Of a DNA stretch of 64,000 bases, positions 33,171-42,431 are shown piece by piece. The notes below the pieces were generated by a model. That model saw only the letters and a program-made list of their open reading frames with translations, did no database searches and was not told where the DNA came from. The stretch spans positions 1-64,000 of the forward strand of contig NZ_JAYGHH010000017.1 of assembly GCF_034931045.1 (NCBI RefSeq), in the 5' to 3' direction. This DNA is from Nodularia sp034931045 (GTDB lineage: Bacteria; Cyanobacteriota; Cyanobacteriia; Cyanobacteriales; Nostocaceae). Each line of letters begins with the position of its first letter. The stretch's first letter is position 1. The translations under genes and the position numbers were made by a program.

Positions 33171-34958
33171 TTAAGATTTGGGTTTGTAAGTTGAAGCAAC
33201 GTGTAAGTCTTTCAATTGCTTGGTATCTACCCCTGAAGGCGCATCTGTAAGCAAACAACGGGCTTGCTGTGTTTTGGGAAAGGCAATTACGTCCCGAATA
33301 GATTCTTCCCCAGCCAGCAACATTACCAAACGGTCTAAACCATAGGCTATGCCACCATGGGGCGGTGTACCATATTCAAAGGCCTCCAAGAGAAAGCCAA
33401 ATTTATTTTGTGCTTCTTCTGGCGATAAACCAATGGCTTCAAACACCTGCTGTTGAATATCGCTTTGATAAATCCGCAGACTACCCCCACCGATTTCTAA
33501 ACCGTTTAACACCAAATCGTAAGCTTGAGCGCGGGCAGTTTTTAAATCACTCACATCTTCGGGATGGGGTGCAGTAAAGGGGTGATGCAGTGCTTCTAGG
33601 CGTTTTTCGTCAGCATTCCACTCAAACATGGGGAAATCTGTAATCCAGAGTAAGTTGATTTTTTCGGGGTTAATTAACTTAAATTCTCTAGCTACAACTT
33701 GCCGCAATCTGTCTAAAGTTTTATTAACTGTAGTTGTGTCACCAGCCCCGAATAATAACAAATGTCCGGGTTTTGCGCCTGTACGTTGCAGAATTTCCTG
33801 TTTTTGCTCTGCGCTGAGGTTGTCTTTAATCGCGCCAATGGTGTCAATTTCACCATTTTCCCGAACGCGGATGAAAGCTAAACCTTTTGCACCGGCTTCG
33901 CTGGCTTCTTTAAATAAGTCACCACCTGGTTTAATGCGGACGTTAGAAATGGCATCGTTACCGTGGGGAATTGGCAGAATTTTTACAATACCACCATGAG
34001 CGATCGCATCCCGAAAAACTTTAAACCCAGAATCTTGCAAAACATCGGCAACATTGACTAATTCCAAACCATAACGAGTATCTGGTTTATCAGTACCATA
34101 GCGTGACATGGCATCGGCGTAGGTCAGCCGGGGGAATGGTAAGTTTAACTCAATGCCTTTAACTGTTTTGAAGATATGAGCCACTAACTTTTCATTCAGA
34201 TCAATAATTTCTTCTTGGGACATGAAACTCATTTCCATGTCCAATTGAGTAAATTCTGGTTGTCTGTCAGCGCGTAAATCTTCATCACGGAAGCAACGGG
34301 CAATCTGATAATATCTATCCATCCCCGATACCATCAGTATTTGTTTGAATAGCTGGGGTGATTGCGGCAAAGCAAACCACTCGCCAGGATTTGCCCGACT
34401 GGGTAAGATGTAATCTCTAGCACCTTCTGGGGTAGAACGGGTGAGAATTGGGGTTTCGATTTCAATAAAACCTTGCAAATCTTCTAAGTAACGACGCATG
34501 GCTTTAACGACTTGATGGCGCAATTGCATATTTTGTGCCATGCGTTCTCGTCGCAAATCCAAATAACGATACTTCAGCCGCAAGTCTTCCCGCACATTTT
34601 CAGTGTCAGCCGTGGAAACTTGGAATGGTAACTGTTTACTAACGCCGTTGAGTAGTGTAATTTTATCGGCGTAGATTTCTACTTCGCCCGTGGGGAGGCG
34701 CGGATTCAAAGATTCGTCTGGACGGTGCGTGACTCTACCGGTGATTTCGACAACGTATTCATTCCGCAGGTTATTTGCCTGTTCATAGGAATCGGGGGTG
34801 CGTTGCGGATCACTAACAATTTGAACAATGCCAGAGCGATCGCGCAAATCTAAGAATATCACGCCCCCATGATCGCGGCGACGGTCTACCCATCCGTAAA
34901 AGGTAACAGTTTCTCCAATATCTTTTTTTCGGAGTTCGCCGCAATAGTGAGTTCGCAT
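33171..34958 (-). CDS. aspS: Aspartate--tRNA ligase
   Basis: A class IIb synthetase of 595 residues, the bacterial length. The N-terminal OB-fold anticodon domain has VTFYGWVDRRRDHGGVIFLD. The catalytic domain has motif 2 RCFRDEDLRADRQPEFTQLD, a bacterial GAD insertion (about residues 290-420) and motif 3 GGIAYGLDRLVMLLAGEES. Cyanobacterial AspRS can be discriminating or not, and I cannot tell which. The start is ATG 34956-34958 (MRTHYCGELRKKD). It is monocistronic and convergent with the SLH gene. Confidence 0.97.
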   Translation of the reverse strand: MRTHYCGELRKKDIGETVTFYGWVDRRRDHGGVIFLDLRDRSGIVQIVSDPQRTPDSYEQANNLRNEYVVEITGRVTHRPDESLNPRLPTGEVEIYADKITLLNGVSKQLPFQVSTADTENVREDLRLKYRYLDLRRERMAQNMQLRHQVVKAMRRYLEDLQGFIEIETPILTRSTPEGARDYILPSRANPGEWFALPQSPQLFKQILMVSGMDRYYQIARCFRDEDLRADRQPEFTQLDMEMSFMSQEEIIDLNEKLVAHIFKTVKGIELNLPFPRLTYADAMSRYGTDKPDTRYGLELVNVADVLQDSGFKVFRDAIAHGGIVKILPIPHGNDAISNVRIKPGGDLFKEASEAGAKGLAFIRVRENGEIDTIGAIKDNLSAEQKQEILQRTGAKPGHLLLFGAGDTTTVNKTLDRLRQVVAREFKLINPEKINLLWITDFPMFEWNADEKRLEALHHPFTAPHPEDVSDLKTARAQAYDLVLNGLEIGGGSLRIYQSDIQQQVFEAIGLSPEEAQNKFGFLLEAFEYGTPPHGGIAYGLDRLVMLLAGEESIRDVIAFPKTQQARCLLTDAPSGVDTKQLKDLHVASTYKPKS

Positions 34959-35570
34959 AGGTGTTAGTTTTATTCTGTCGGGCTAGATGGGCTAGTAAAT
35001 GTCAAAGCTTTCCCATTATCTAGCATCAATAGTAATTGTAGTAGTTTCAGTTGCAGAAAAAAAGTTCAGCAATTTTTCATCGCCTGGGCTAAATGCTGTT
35101 TCTCCGTCATCCTTAACCAGCAACCTCGCCTCAATAGCTCTGACTGAATCTTAGTTGCAGCCTCCAATTCCCACAACGCACCACTATGGGTATAAATTTC
35201 CTGGTTTGAGAAGTCTATGAGAGGTTATGCCCAGGTTCAGCCATACTTATGCCGTTAGGCATAAAAGTTATTTGTGAGGATAGGGAACAGGGAAGAAGGA
35301 ATCAAGGTATAGTTCGTTTTGTATGGCTTACGCCACGCAAGCTATCAAAATTCAAACCGGATTCCTATATATTTGTATATATTTGATTCAGCCCACAGTG
35401 AAAATGGGCAGTCTTTCAACTCAGCACTCCTGATCAAGTTCCAAGTAACAAAACATGGTAATATAGCTAGGTTAGATTCAGTCATGTACTGGAAAAAACC
35501 ACAGCCAAAAATGTAAATTTTACATTCATAAACCCTTTTTTACGCTGGCACTTATTATCCATAAACTTCC
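34959..35570. other. 612-nt intergenic region between aspS and FkbM gene
   Basis: No convincing gene is seen; a 65-codon ORF at 35319-35516 has poor composition and no RBS. A small hairpin TTATGCC/GGCATAA is at 35247-35264. A GATAGGGAACAGGGAA-type motif near 35279-35294, found repeatedly in intergenic DNA of this window (44274, 57699), is present. The aspS promoter must lie at the left edge. Confidence 0.5.
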
Positions 35571-36275
35571 ATGACTGAAATTTTCTTCCGACCGAATACA
35601 ATAGATGAAGTAGCCTTCCGTTACGTTGTCGAAAAAAACGAGTATCGAATTCCTGAACAGCTTCAAGCAGAAGATCGCATCATTGACATTGGAGCGCATA
35701 TCGGATGTTTTTCTTACTTATGTTGGCAACGGGGGTCGCGAAAGATTGAAGGGTTTGAAGCTAATTTAGAAAATGCTGAACTAGCACGAAAAAATCTGGC
35801 TTCTACAAATGTGGTAATCAATTCCAAAGCCGTTTGGCGTTCAGATAAGAAGCAAGATTCTGAGTTATATCATTCTGGCTATACACAAATGTTAGATGAT
35901 GGGCCAGATCCGGTAGGGATGAACACAGCATCGGGCAATATTTTTGCGTCAGATGGTCAACCTGTAAGTACAGTCGCCCTGGATGATATCATCGGAGATT
36001 CAAAGGTAAAAATTCTCAAAATCGATTGCGAAGGAAGCGAGTTTCCCATTCTGCTCACATCTCAACGCTTACGACAAGTCTGCTGTTTTGTCGGAGAGTA
36101 TCATCTGATGGACTCTATCCCCAGTGCAGCACAGGTCGAAGGATTCGAGAAATACACTGTGGGAACGTTGGCAGATTTATTCATTAGTCATCGCTTTCGA
36201 GTGGAATTTGTCCCCTATCAAGATGCTCGGTTTTCTAATGTCGGCAATTTCTTCGCCTATAATCTTGACTTATAG
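35571..36275 (+). CDS. FkbM-family methyltransferase
   Basis: A 234-residue SAM-dependent methyltransferase. Motif I is IIDIGAHIGCFSYLC (about residues 43-57), with an acidic EGFEANLEN loop, and the FkbM-type core VALDDIIGDSKVKILKIDCEGSEF (about 138-160) is clear. FkbM enzymes O-methylate sugars or polyketides, often in exopolysaccharide synthesis. Its stop codon lies inside the terminal inverted repeat of a MITE, so the native C-terminus may have been slightly changed. Confidence 0.85.
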   Translation: MTEIFFRPNTIDEVAFRYVVEKNEYRIPEQLQAEDRIIDIGAHIGCFSYLCWQRGSRKIEGFEANLENAELARKNLASTNVVINSKAVWRSDKKQDSELYHSGYTQMLDDGPDPVGMNTASGNIFASDGQPVSTVALDDIIGDSKVKILKIDCEGSEFPILLTSQRLRQVCCFVGEYHLMDSIPSAAQVEGFEKYTVGTLADLFISHRFRVEFVPYQDARFSNVGNFFAYNLDL

Positions 36276-36442
36276 CAAAGTGCTGTTAGTGCTGAGTAGA
36301 AACCAAGTAGGAGCGGGTTTATTACAATTATTATTGGTATTGGTAATTGAACATATCTGTCATAGCTTGCGTAGTCATACCCGCCCCTACATCAAGGCTT
36401 TCAGCAATCAACAATCTCCTAATCTCCTTGGCGGTTGCTATA
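36271..36442. mobile_element. 172-nt MITE (TATAGCAA termini)
   Basis: It starts TATAGCAAAGTGCTG and ends GGCGGTTGCTATA; the terminal 8 nt are inverted repeats. The end sections match the short element at 14545-14629, with an added internal segment containing GGAGCGGG...CCCGCCCC that may form a stem. No transposase is encoded, so it would be mobilised in trans. Its left terminus overlaps the FkbM stop codon (TAG at 36273-36275). Confidence 0.75.
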
Positions 36443-36508
36443 CAAGTGATGCCTATATCCCCCGAATAGAAGGGGATATAAGCTAATAGAGGAATTTATC
36501 CCTCTATT

Positions 36509-37195
36509 TTAGTGATTCTCAATTTTAAATATACAAAGTTTACTATGCTTACCATACAAAAGAATCTCCTCTTTGTAGGGTATAGCTAGAACTAACTCTA
36601 CATTATTTAAATTAAAGGGAGCTTGATCTAAAAAGACTGCTGAATTTTTTTCTAATCTAATTTCAGCACCTGTAGATATATCTATATTGGGTACACAATC
36701 CTGTTCATTTTCAGGATAACTTTCAGTCACAAATACATATTTATATTGAGTGACTTTATCGATGAATTTTTGAATATGTTGGTTAGATAAATGCTGCAAA
36801 ACTTGGCGAATTAAGCAGATATCTCCAGTTGGTAAATCTTCGGTTAAAACATCAACACATAAGAATTCTACATTAGTATTAGCGTATTGAATCTGATTGC
36901 GTTCTATTAATTTTGGTACTATGTCTATACCTATATATTGGTATTTAATTTGGGCTTTTTCTAAATTTTTTAAAAGCTGTTGACCAACCCGAAAATCACC
37001 ACATCCTAAATCGATAATTCTGATATTGTTTAACTGTTGCTTCACAGCAAAATCTGTGATTAAATTACAATAAGGGACAGCAAAAATATCATCTGAACCT
37101 TTACCTGAGAAAAATTCTCCTGAATTTCCTCCCCAGATGTTGTTTGCATATATTTCCGAGAAAATATCAGTGGGTGTTTGATTTTCTTGTAGCAT
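36509..37195 (-). CDS. Class I SAM-dependent methyltransferase
   Basis: About 228 residues. The Rossmann SAM site is IRIIDLGCGDFRVGQQLLKN (about residues 58-77), followed by YIGIDIVPKLIERN and VDVLTEDLPTGDICLIRQVL, the usual motifs I, post-I and II. The substrate is unknown. The ATG is at 37193-37195; an in-frame TTG lies two codons upstream. The gene faces the FkbM gene across the MITE. AT content is higher than in neighbours such as dnaK, which would fit acquisition. Confidence 0.8.
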   Translation of the reverse strand: MLQENQTPTDIFSEIYANNIWGGNSGEFFSGKGSDDIFAVPYCNLITDFAVKQQLNNIRIIDLGCGDFRVGQQLLKNLEKAQIKYQYIGIDIVPKLIERNQIQYANTNVEFLCVDVLTEDLPTGDICLIRQVLQHLSNQHIQKFIDKVTQYKYVFVTESYPENEQDCVPNIDISTGAEIRLEKNSAVFLDQAPFNLNNVELVLAIPYKEEILLYGKHSKLCIFKIENH

Positions 37196-37317
37196 ATTCA
37201 AGTAACAATTCTCTAGGTAACATTCTAAAATTTACACTGAATATTAACCTTTGTCTAGTTATAGACTACGCGGTAGGGGCGCAAGACCTTGCACCCTTAC
37301 AAATCAGCAAACCCTAT

Positions 37318-38634
37318 TTATTTCCAAATTAAATCAAGGCGTTGTTGAGCTGCTTTTAAACTTTGTTCTGGAGATGCACCCAGCAAGGTAGCCTCAATAG
37401 CTCGACCTAAACTATCAGATAAACTACTATAACCAGCAATAATCGGTCTACCACGTGCCGCAGGCATTTGTTCTAGAAAAACTTTTAACACGGGTTTTTC
37501 GGTAATGAATTGCTGATAAGCTGCACTTTGGGTAGATTTAATATTCACTGGCAAAAAACCCGTCCCGATACTCCATTCTGTTTGGAATTCTTCACTCAAA
37601 ACAAACTCTAAAAACTTGAGTGCGGCTTCTTCTCTGGCTGGGGTAGTCTTCATTACATAGAAATTACCATCGCCAATGACCGTGGCTTTTTCTACACTTA
37701 CAGGCATAGGAAATACCTGATAATCAACATTAGACTTCATGATATAAGTCCAAGGGCCTGTAATCTGCATAGCAACACGACCGGCGATAAAGTCGTCTTC
37801 TTCATAACCACGCTCAGGTGCAGATAACTTGGCTGAACCATCTTTGATTAAGTCTTGCCAGAATTGCAAAGCTGTAACGGCTGCCTCGGTTGTCAAATTT
37901 GGTCGATTATCATCAGTAATAATATCCCCGCCAGCACTCCATAAAAAGGGGAACCAATTAAATACAGTCCATTCGCCTTTACCTAAAGGTAATAAAATTC
38001 CATGCTGTTCGGGTTTACCGTCGCCATCTTTGTCTATGGTCAATTTTTTGGCAACTTCTCTTAATTCTGACCAAGTTTTTGGTGTTTCGGTAATTCCTGC
38101 TGCTTGGAACAACTGAGGGCGGTAAAAAATGCCCAGATTGCTGGTGTAAAGTGGAACTGACCAAAGATGGTTGTTTAATGTTAAGGCTGCCAATAAGTTG
38201 GGGCTAATTTCCGATTTTAGGGGTAATTTGTCCAACCAATCTTCTAAAGGTCTAATTGCGCCTAATTCACTAAACTGACCTGTTAATTGTGGGTAAAAAC
38301 TCAGGATATCTGGAGGGACATTTCCGACAACTGCGGCGAGAATTTTCGGCAATTGTTGGTCTAGTCCACCGGCAAAAATAGATTCTACTTGGATATCAGG
38401 ATGAGTCTGATTAAATTTATCGACTAATTTTTGAAACACATCTCGATTAACTGGGGGATTAATTCCTTGCCACAATGTCAAACGAATTACACCATCATCT
38501 TTTTGTGATGAAGCTTGACAGCCAGATAAGATGACTAGACATGAAATCAGAACAATTCCTAAAACTAATCGTTTCCCAGCAGAAGCAAGACACTGGCGAA
38601 AATAAATAGTAATGGGGTGTAGTAAAAGAGTCAT
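37318..38634 (-). CDS. ABC transporter sugar-binding lipoprotein
   Basis: About 438 residues, an extracellular solute-binding protein of family 1 (carbohydrate). The signal peptide ends in a lipobox VILSGCQ (Cys at about residue 39). The mature region has IRLTLWQGINPPVNRDVFQK, typical of this family, and conserved YTSNLGIFYRPQLF and VAMQITGPW. The start is ATG 38632-38634, overlapping no other start; a TTG further up is less likely. No permease or ATPase is adjacent. It is 2 nt downstream of the glycosyltransferase and probably co-transcribed with it. Confidence 0.88.
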   Translation of the reverse strand: MTLLLHPITIYFRQCLASAGKRLVLGIVLISCLVILSGCQASSQKDDGVIRLTLWQGINPPVNRDVFQKLVDKFNQTHPDIQVESIFAGGLDQQLPKILAAVVGNVPPDILSFYPQLTGQFSELGAIRPLEDWLDKLPLKSEISPNLLAALTLNNHLWSVPLYTSNLGIFYRPQLFQAAGITETPKTWSELREVAKKLTIDKDGDGKPEQHGILLPLGKGEWTVFNWFPFLWSAGGDIITDDNRPNLTTEAAVTALQFWQDLIKDGSAKLSAPERGYEEDDFIAGRVAMQITGPWTYIMKSNVDYQVFPMPVSVEKATVIGDGNFYVMKTTPAREEAALKFLEFVLSEEFQTEWSIGTGFLPVNIKSTQSAAYQQFITEKPVLKVFLEQMPAARGRPIIAGYSSLSDSLGRAIEATLLGASPEQSLKAAQQRLDLIWK

Positions 38635-38636
38635 TT

Positions 38637-39704
38637 TTATCCCCAATGGTTAGCTAAACAATCATCGAGCCAAGCTTCAAAGTTTTCCCCTAAAGCTGCC
38701 AAAGAGTAGACCGCTTCAGCCTGTTCTCGGCAATGACGGCGATCAATTTGCCCTAGTTTGGCGATCGCTTCCACCAGTCCATCTACACTATCGGGTTCCA
38801 CCAGCCATCCTGTTTTGCCTGAGTTGACAATTTCACTTGGTCCACCACGATTATAAGCAATCACTGGCACACCACAAGCCAGAGCTTCTATGCACACATT
38901 CCCAAAGGCTTCCACCCAATGGGGAGTCATTAATAACCCCCGGCATTTTCCTAAAGCTTTCTGGAGGGCTGAAGTTGTTAAAAACCCCTCATAGATAAAT
39001 GGGGCTGAGGGAAATTCGGCTTGAATCCATTGCCAGTACTGAGGGTTTTCTATTTTACCCCAAATCTTTAAAGGAATCTGGGTTTTGTTAATTGCCGAAA
39101 TAGCATCTTCTAAGCCTTTTTCTGGAGCAATGCGCCCCACCCATCCTAAGTAATCTTGGGGGTGTAAATTACAGTCATAAAGACTGAGATCCAATCCATT
39201 TTCCAGACAACGACAGGCGGAAGCAAAACCAAAGGTTTGGGCTTGGGCTTGAGTATGAACAGCAATTGTTCCGGGGAAACGCCGAGCCACATTATGGATA
39301 GCTTCATCCATAACTATAGACAAAGACCCCATACTGACCAAATGGGCTACAGGACGCTGGAAAAAAGGCGTGAGATAAAAAGGTAGCCAATCATAGGCAA
39401 AGTTCAACACAATATCAAACTCTGACTGCAATTTCCTTGCTGTTTCCCACATCTGTGCTAAAACACTACCTGCGGGAATAGAAACAGGAGTATTGCGTTC
39501 CTGATGTTGTGCAGAGTCTGGGGCTACTCCGGCTACTTCTATGACCTGTCCATAGGCTGACTGAGATCCTTGGGGTGCAACAATGGTAACACTATGGTTA
39601 CGGTCAATTAAGGACTGAACCACATTGCCCAGGGTTAATTCTACGCCACCTCCCTCACCTGAACCTAAAAAACCAATGGGTGTAGATACACATAACAAAC
39701 GCAT
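38637..39704 (-). CDS. Glycosyltransferase family 4 protein
   Basis: A 355-residue GT-B fold glycosyltransferase. The N-terminal domain starts MRLLCVSTPIGFLGSGEGGG and has the glycine-rich nucleotide-sugar loop. The C-terminal domain has YLGWVGRIAPEKGLEDAI (about residues 183-200) and the EAFGNVCIEALACGVPVIAY motif (E-x7-E, about 264-283) characteristic of GT4. Donor and acceptor are unknown. It precedes the sugar-binding lipoprotein gene with a 2-nt gap, suggesting a shared role in a sugar or trehalose-type process. Confidence 0.88.
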   Translation of the reverse strand: MRLLCVSTPIGFLGSGEGGGVELTLGNVVQSLIDRNHSVTIVAPQGSQSAYGQVIEVAGVAPDSAQHQERNTPVSIPAGSVLAQMWETARKLQSEFDIVLNFAYDWLPFYLTPFFQRPVAHLVSMGSLSIVMDEAIHNVARRFPGTIAVHTQAQAQTFGFASACRCLENGLDLSLYDCNLHPQDYLGWVGRIAPEKGLEDAISAINKTQIPLKIWGKIENPQYWQWIQAEFPSAPFIYEGFLTTSALQKALGKCRGLLMTPHWVEAFGNVCIEALACGVPVIAYNRGGPSEIVNSGKTGWLVEPDSVDGLVEAIAKLGQIDRRHCREQAEAVYSLAALGENFEAWLDDCLANHWG

Positions 39705-40107
39705 GATGGTAGAGGGGTGTTAATGGGATAAATATATCAAAATGTTTAGTGGTACGGTTATTGCGATAGCGAAGCGCTGCTGCAAGCAGATCGCACCTTG
39801 CTATAAAACCGAACCGACTCAATTATAAATTTGTCTAATGTTTTAAGTAGGAAGCTTGATTGAGATCAAAGATTGATAGAGGAAGAATACTGGTGGTCAG
39901 CAAGCTAAAAAGCTGAAGATTCAACTACCTCATACTAAATCCATTAGATATAGTAACCGCCAAGGTTGTTAGGACATGGCAAAAGCCTAAAACCCAGTCA
40001 CAGCCAGTCTTTCATTTTTGACTTTTGCTATAATACCCCATTTTCAATACCCAGTGTCTGATCCTCATCGCCACAATTGCTGAAACGAAGCTAGAGAGGA
40101 AGATTAT
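39705..40107. other. dnaK upstream region with partial MITE
   Basis: It contains a partial TATAGCAA-family element at about 39949-39985 (TATAGTAACCGCCAAGGTTG, inverted relative to 36442) and a GCGATAGCGAAGCGCTGC palindromic repeat near 39764. A TATAAT at 40029-40034 could be a -10 box for dnaK, without a convincing -35. No CIRCE (HrcA) operator is seen. A ribosome-binding site AGAGAGGAAG precedes the start. Confidence 0.55.
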
Positions 40108-41979
40108 ATGCCGAAAGTAATTGGAATTGATTTAGGAACGACTAACTCTTGCGTTGCTGTCATGGAAGGTGGACAACCCTTAGTCATTGCTAACGCTGAA
40201 GGACAACGGGTGACTCCTTCTGTGGTGGCTTACACTAAGTCTGGTGAACGCTTGGTTGGTCAAATTGCCAGACGACAAGCGGTGATGAACCCAGAAAATA
40301 CCTTTTATTCAGTAAAACGCTTTATTGGGCGCAAACATGAAGAAATTACCCATGAAGCGACAGAGGTGACTTATAAAGTTGTGCGCGATCGCGACGGTAA
40401 TGTTAAACTCGACTGTCCCGCAGCTGGCAAGCAATTTGCACCGGAAGAAGTTTCCGCCCAAGTCCTGCGGAAGTTGGTTGATGATACAAGTAAATATCTG
40501 GGAGACAAAGTTACTCAAGCTGTAATTACGGTTCCAGCTTATTTCAACGACTCTCAACGCCAAGCGACTAAAGACGCGGGAAAAATTGCCGGTTTAGAAG
40601 TTCTCCGCATTATCAACGAACCGACAGCAGCAGCACTGGCTTATGGTTTAGATAAGAAGACCAACGAAACTATCTTGGTCTTTGACTTGGGTGGGGGAAC
40701 TTTTGACGTTTCCATTTTGGAAGTAGGAGACGGTGTATTTGAAGTTAAATCCACCAGTGGCGACACCCATTTAGGTGGTGACGACTTTGATAAAAAGATT
40801 GTCGATTGGTTGGCTAATGAGTTTCTGCGTAATCAAGGTATTGACCTGCGTAAAGATAAGCAAGCTTTACAAAGACTAACTGAAGCCGCAGAAAAAGCCA
40901 AAATTGAACTTTCCAGTGCGACTCAAACCAATATTAACCTCCCCTTTATCACCGCGACTCAAACAGGGCCACAACATCTGGATATGACGTTGACCAGGGC
41001 TAAATTTGAGGAAATGACGGCGGATCTTTTAGATCGTTGTCGTCAACCAGTGCAGCAAGCGTTGCAAGATGCCAAATTGAGCAATGGGGAAATTGATGAA
41101 GTTGTATTAGTGGGTGGTTCGACTCGGATTCCGGCTGTGCAAGAATTGGTGCGACGGATTATTGGTAAAGATCCTTGTCAGGGTGTGAACCCTGATGAAG
41201 TGGTAGCGATTGGTGCTGCTATTCAAGCAGGTGTTTTAGCTGGTGAGGTGAAAGATATTCTGCTGTTAGATGTCACTCCCTTGTCTTTGGGTGTGGAAAC
41301 TCTCGGTGGTGTGATGACTAAGATTATTGACCGCAATACTACTATCCCGGTGAAAAAGTCGGAAATCTTCTCAACTGCTGCTGACGGTCAAACAAATGTC
41401 GAAGTTCATGCTCTCCAAGGTGAGAGGGAATTCGCTAAAGATAACAAGAGTTTGGGAACTTTCCGCTTAGATGGAATTCCGCCAGCACCTAGAGGTGTCC
41501 CACAAATTGAGGTGACTTTTGATATTGATGCTAATGGTATTCTTTCTGTGACTGCTCAAGATAAGGCTACGGGTAAACAGCAGTCGATTTCTATTACTGG
41601 TGCTTCCACCCTCGATAAGCGGGATGTGGAAAATATGGTACGAGATGCAGAATCCCACGCTGAGTCAGACCGCAAACGCCGTGAACAAATTGATACTAAA
41701 AACATGGCGGATTCCTTGGCTTATCAAGCCCAGAAGCAACTGCAAGATTTGGGTGATAAGGTGAGTGCTGAGGATCGTAGCCGAGTTGAAGGGTTAGTAC
41801 AGGATTTGCAAGAAGCGATTAATCAAGATAATTTTGATCGCATGAAGTCTCTGACCAATGAGTTACAGCAAGCTTTAATGCAAGTTGGTAGTGCTGTTTA
41901 TGCTCAAGCTGGTGGAGGTGATGGCGATCGCGCCAGTGGTGAAGATGTAATTGATGCCGATTTTGTGGAAAGTAAGTAA
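40108..41979 (+). CDS. dnaK: Hsp70 chaperone DnaK
   Basis: A 623-residue Hsp70. The ATPase domain opens with KVIGIDLGTTNSCVAVMEGG and has the signatures VFDLGGGTFDVSILEVGDGV and VVLVGGSTRIPAVQELV; the linker DILLLDVTPLSLG and the substrate-binding domain follow. The C-terminus ends GEDVIDADFVESK. Cyanobacteria carry several DnaKs; the EEVD-like DADFVESK tail fits a housekeeping DnaK. DnaJ/GrpE are not adjacent. No HrcA/CIRCE operator is seen upstream. Confidence 0.97.
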   Translation: MPKVIGIDLGTTNSCVAVMEGGQPLVIANAEGQRVTPSVVAYTKSGERLVGQIARRQAVMNPENTFYSVKRFIGRKHEEITHEATEVTYKVVRDRDGNVKLDCPAAGKQFAPEEVSAQVLRKLVDDTSKYLGDKVTQAVITVPAYFNDSQRQATKDAGKIAGLEVLRIINEPTAAALAYGLDKKTNETILVFDLGGGTFDVSILEVGDGVFEVKSTSGDTHLGGDDFDKKIVDWLANEFLRNQGIDLRKDKQALQRLTEAAEKAKIELSSATQTNINLPFITATQTGPQHLDMTLTRAKFEEMTADLLDRCRQPVQQALQDAKLSNGEIDEVVLVGGSTRIPAVQELVRRIIGKDPCQGVNPDEVVAIGAAIQAGVLAGEVKDILLLDVTPLSLGVETLGGVMTKIIDRNTTIPVKKSEIFSTAADGQTNVEVHALQGEREFAKDNKSLGTFRLDGIPPAPRGVPQIEVTFDIDANGILSVTAQDKATGKQQSISITGASTLDKRDVENMVRDAESHAESDRKRREQIDTKNMADSLAYQAQKQLQDLGDKVSAEDRSRVEGLVQDLQEAINQDNFDRMKSLTNELQQALMQVGSAVYAQAGGGDGDRASGEDVIDADFVESK

Positions 41980-42431
41980 AAAAACCATCCCCAACCCCTC
42001 CCCACCAGCGAGGCGTGTACACACAAGCCCTGTTTTGCCCCCTAAATCCCCCAAATTTGGGGGACTTTGGAAATTCTTGTTCTCCCATAATTGGGGTTTA
42101 GGAGGCGAGTTAGAGGAAAAATCAATAGTCAAAAGTCAATTTTGAATTGGAGATGGGGGTGATTTTGAGGAGGTAGGAATTAGAAATTTTTCTTTATCTA
42201 GACTAAACGGTTTAGTTTAGTTAATTGCGGGGTTGACGTGTCGCAATCATCTGGATTTTCACCAGCAAATACATCATATCACATGATTATTAATATTTAG
42301 ATAAGTTTGAGCTTCGGTTAACTATGAGGTGGCTATATATATTTTTTCTCACAGAAATAATGGGACTAAGCACCAGAAAATTTGTATACTTTGGGTTTCA
42401 CTAATTTAACTTTGAAAATAAGTTCATAATT
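41980..42431. other. Intergenic C-rich repeat and AT-rich stretch
   Basis: Directly after dnaK comes a cyanobacterial C-rich repeat (about 41986-42110) with CCCCTCCCC and a CCCCCAAATTTGGGGG palindrome (42046-42062), possibly acting as terminator. The right part is AT-rich and holds the murF promoter. No gene is seen. Confidence 0.6.

Noticed and set aside
35319..35516. 65-codon ORF upstream of the FkbM gene
   Set aside because: No ribosome-binding site, mixed low-quality composition, and it lies in a repeat-containing intergenic region.
40018..40034. TTGACT...TATAAT as a full promoter for dnaK
   Set aside because: The two hexamers are only 5 nt apart, far short of the usual 16-18; only the -10-like box is kept as a weak possibility.
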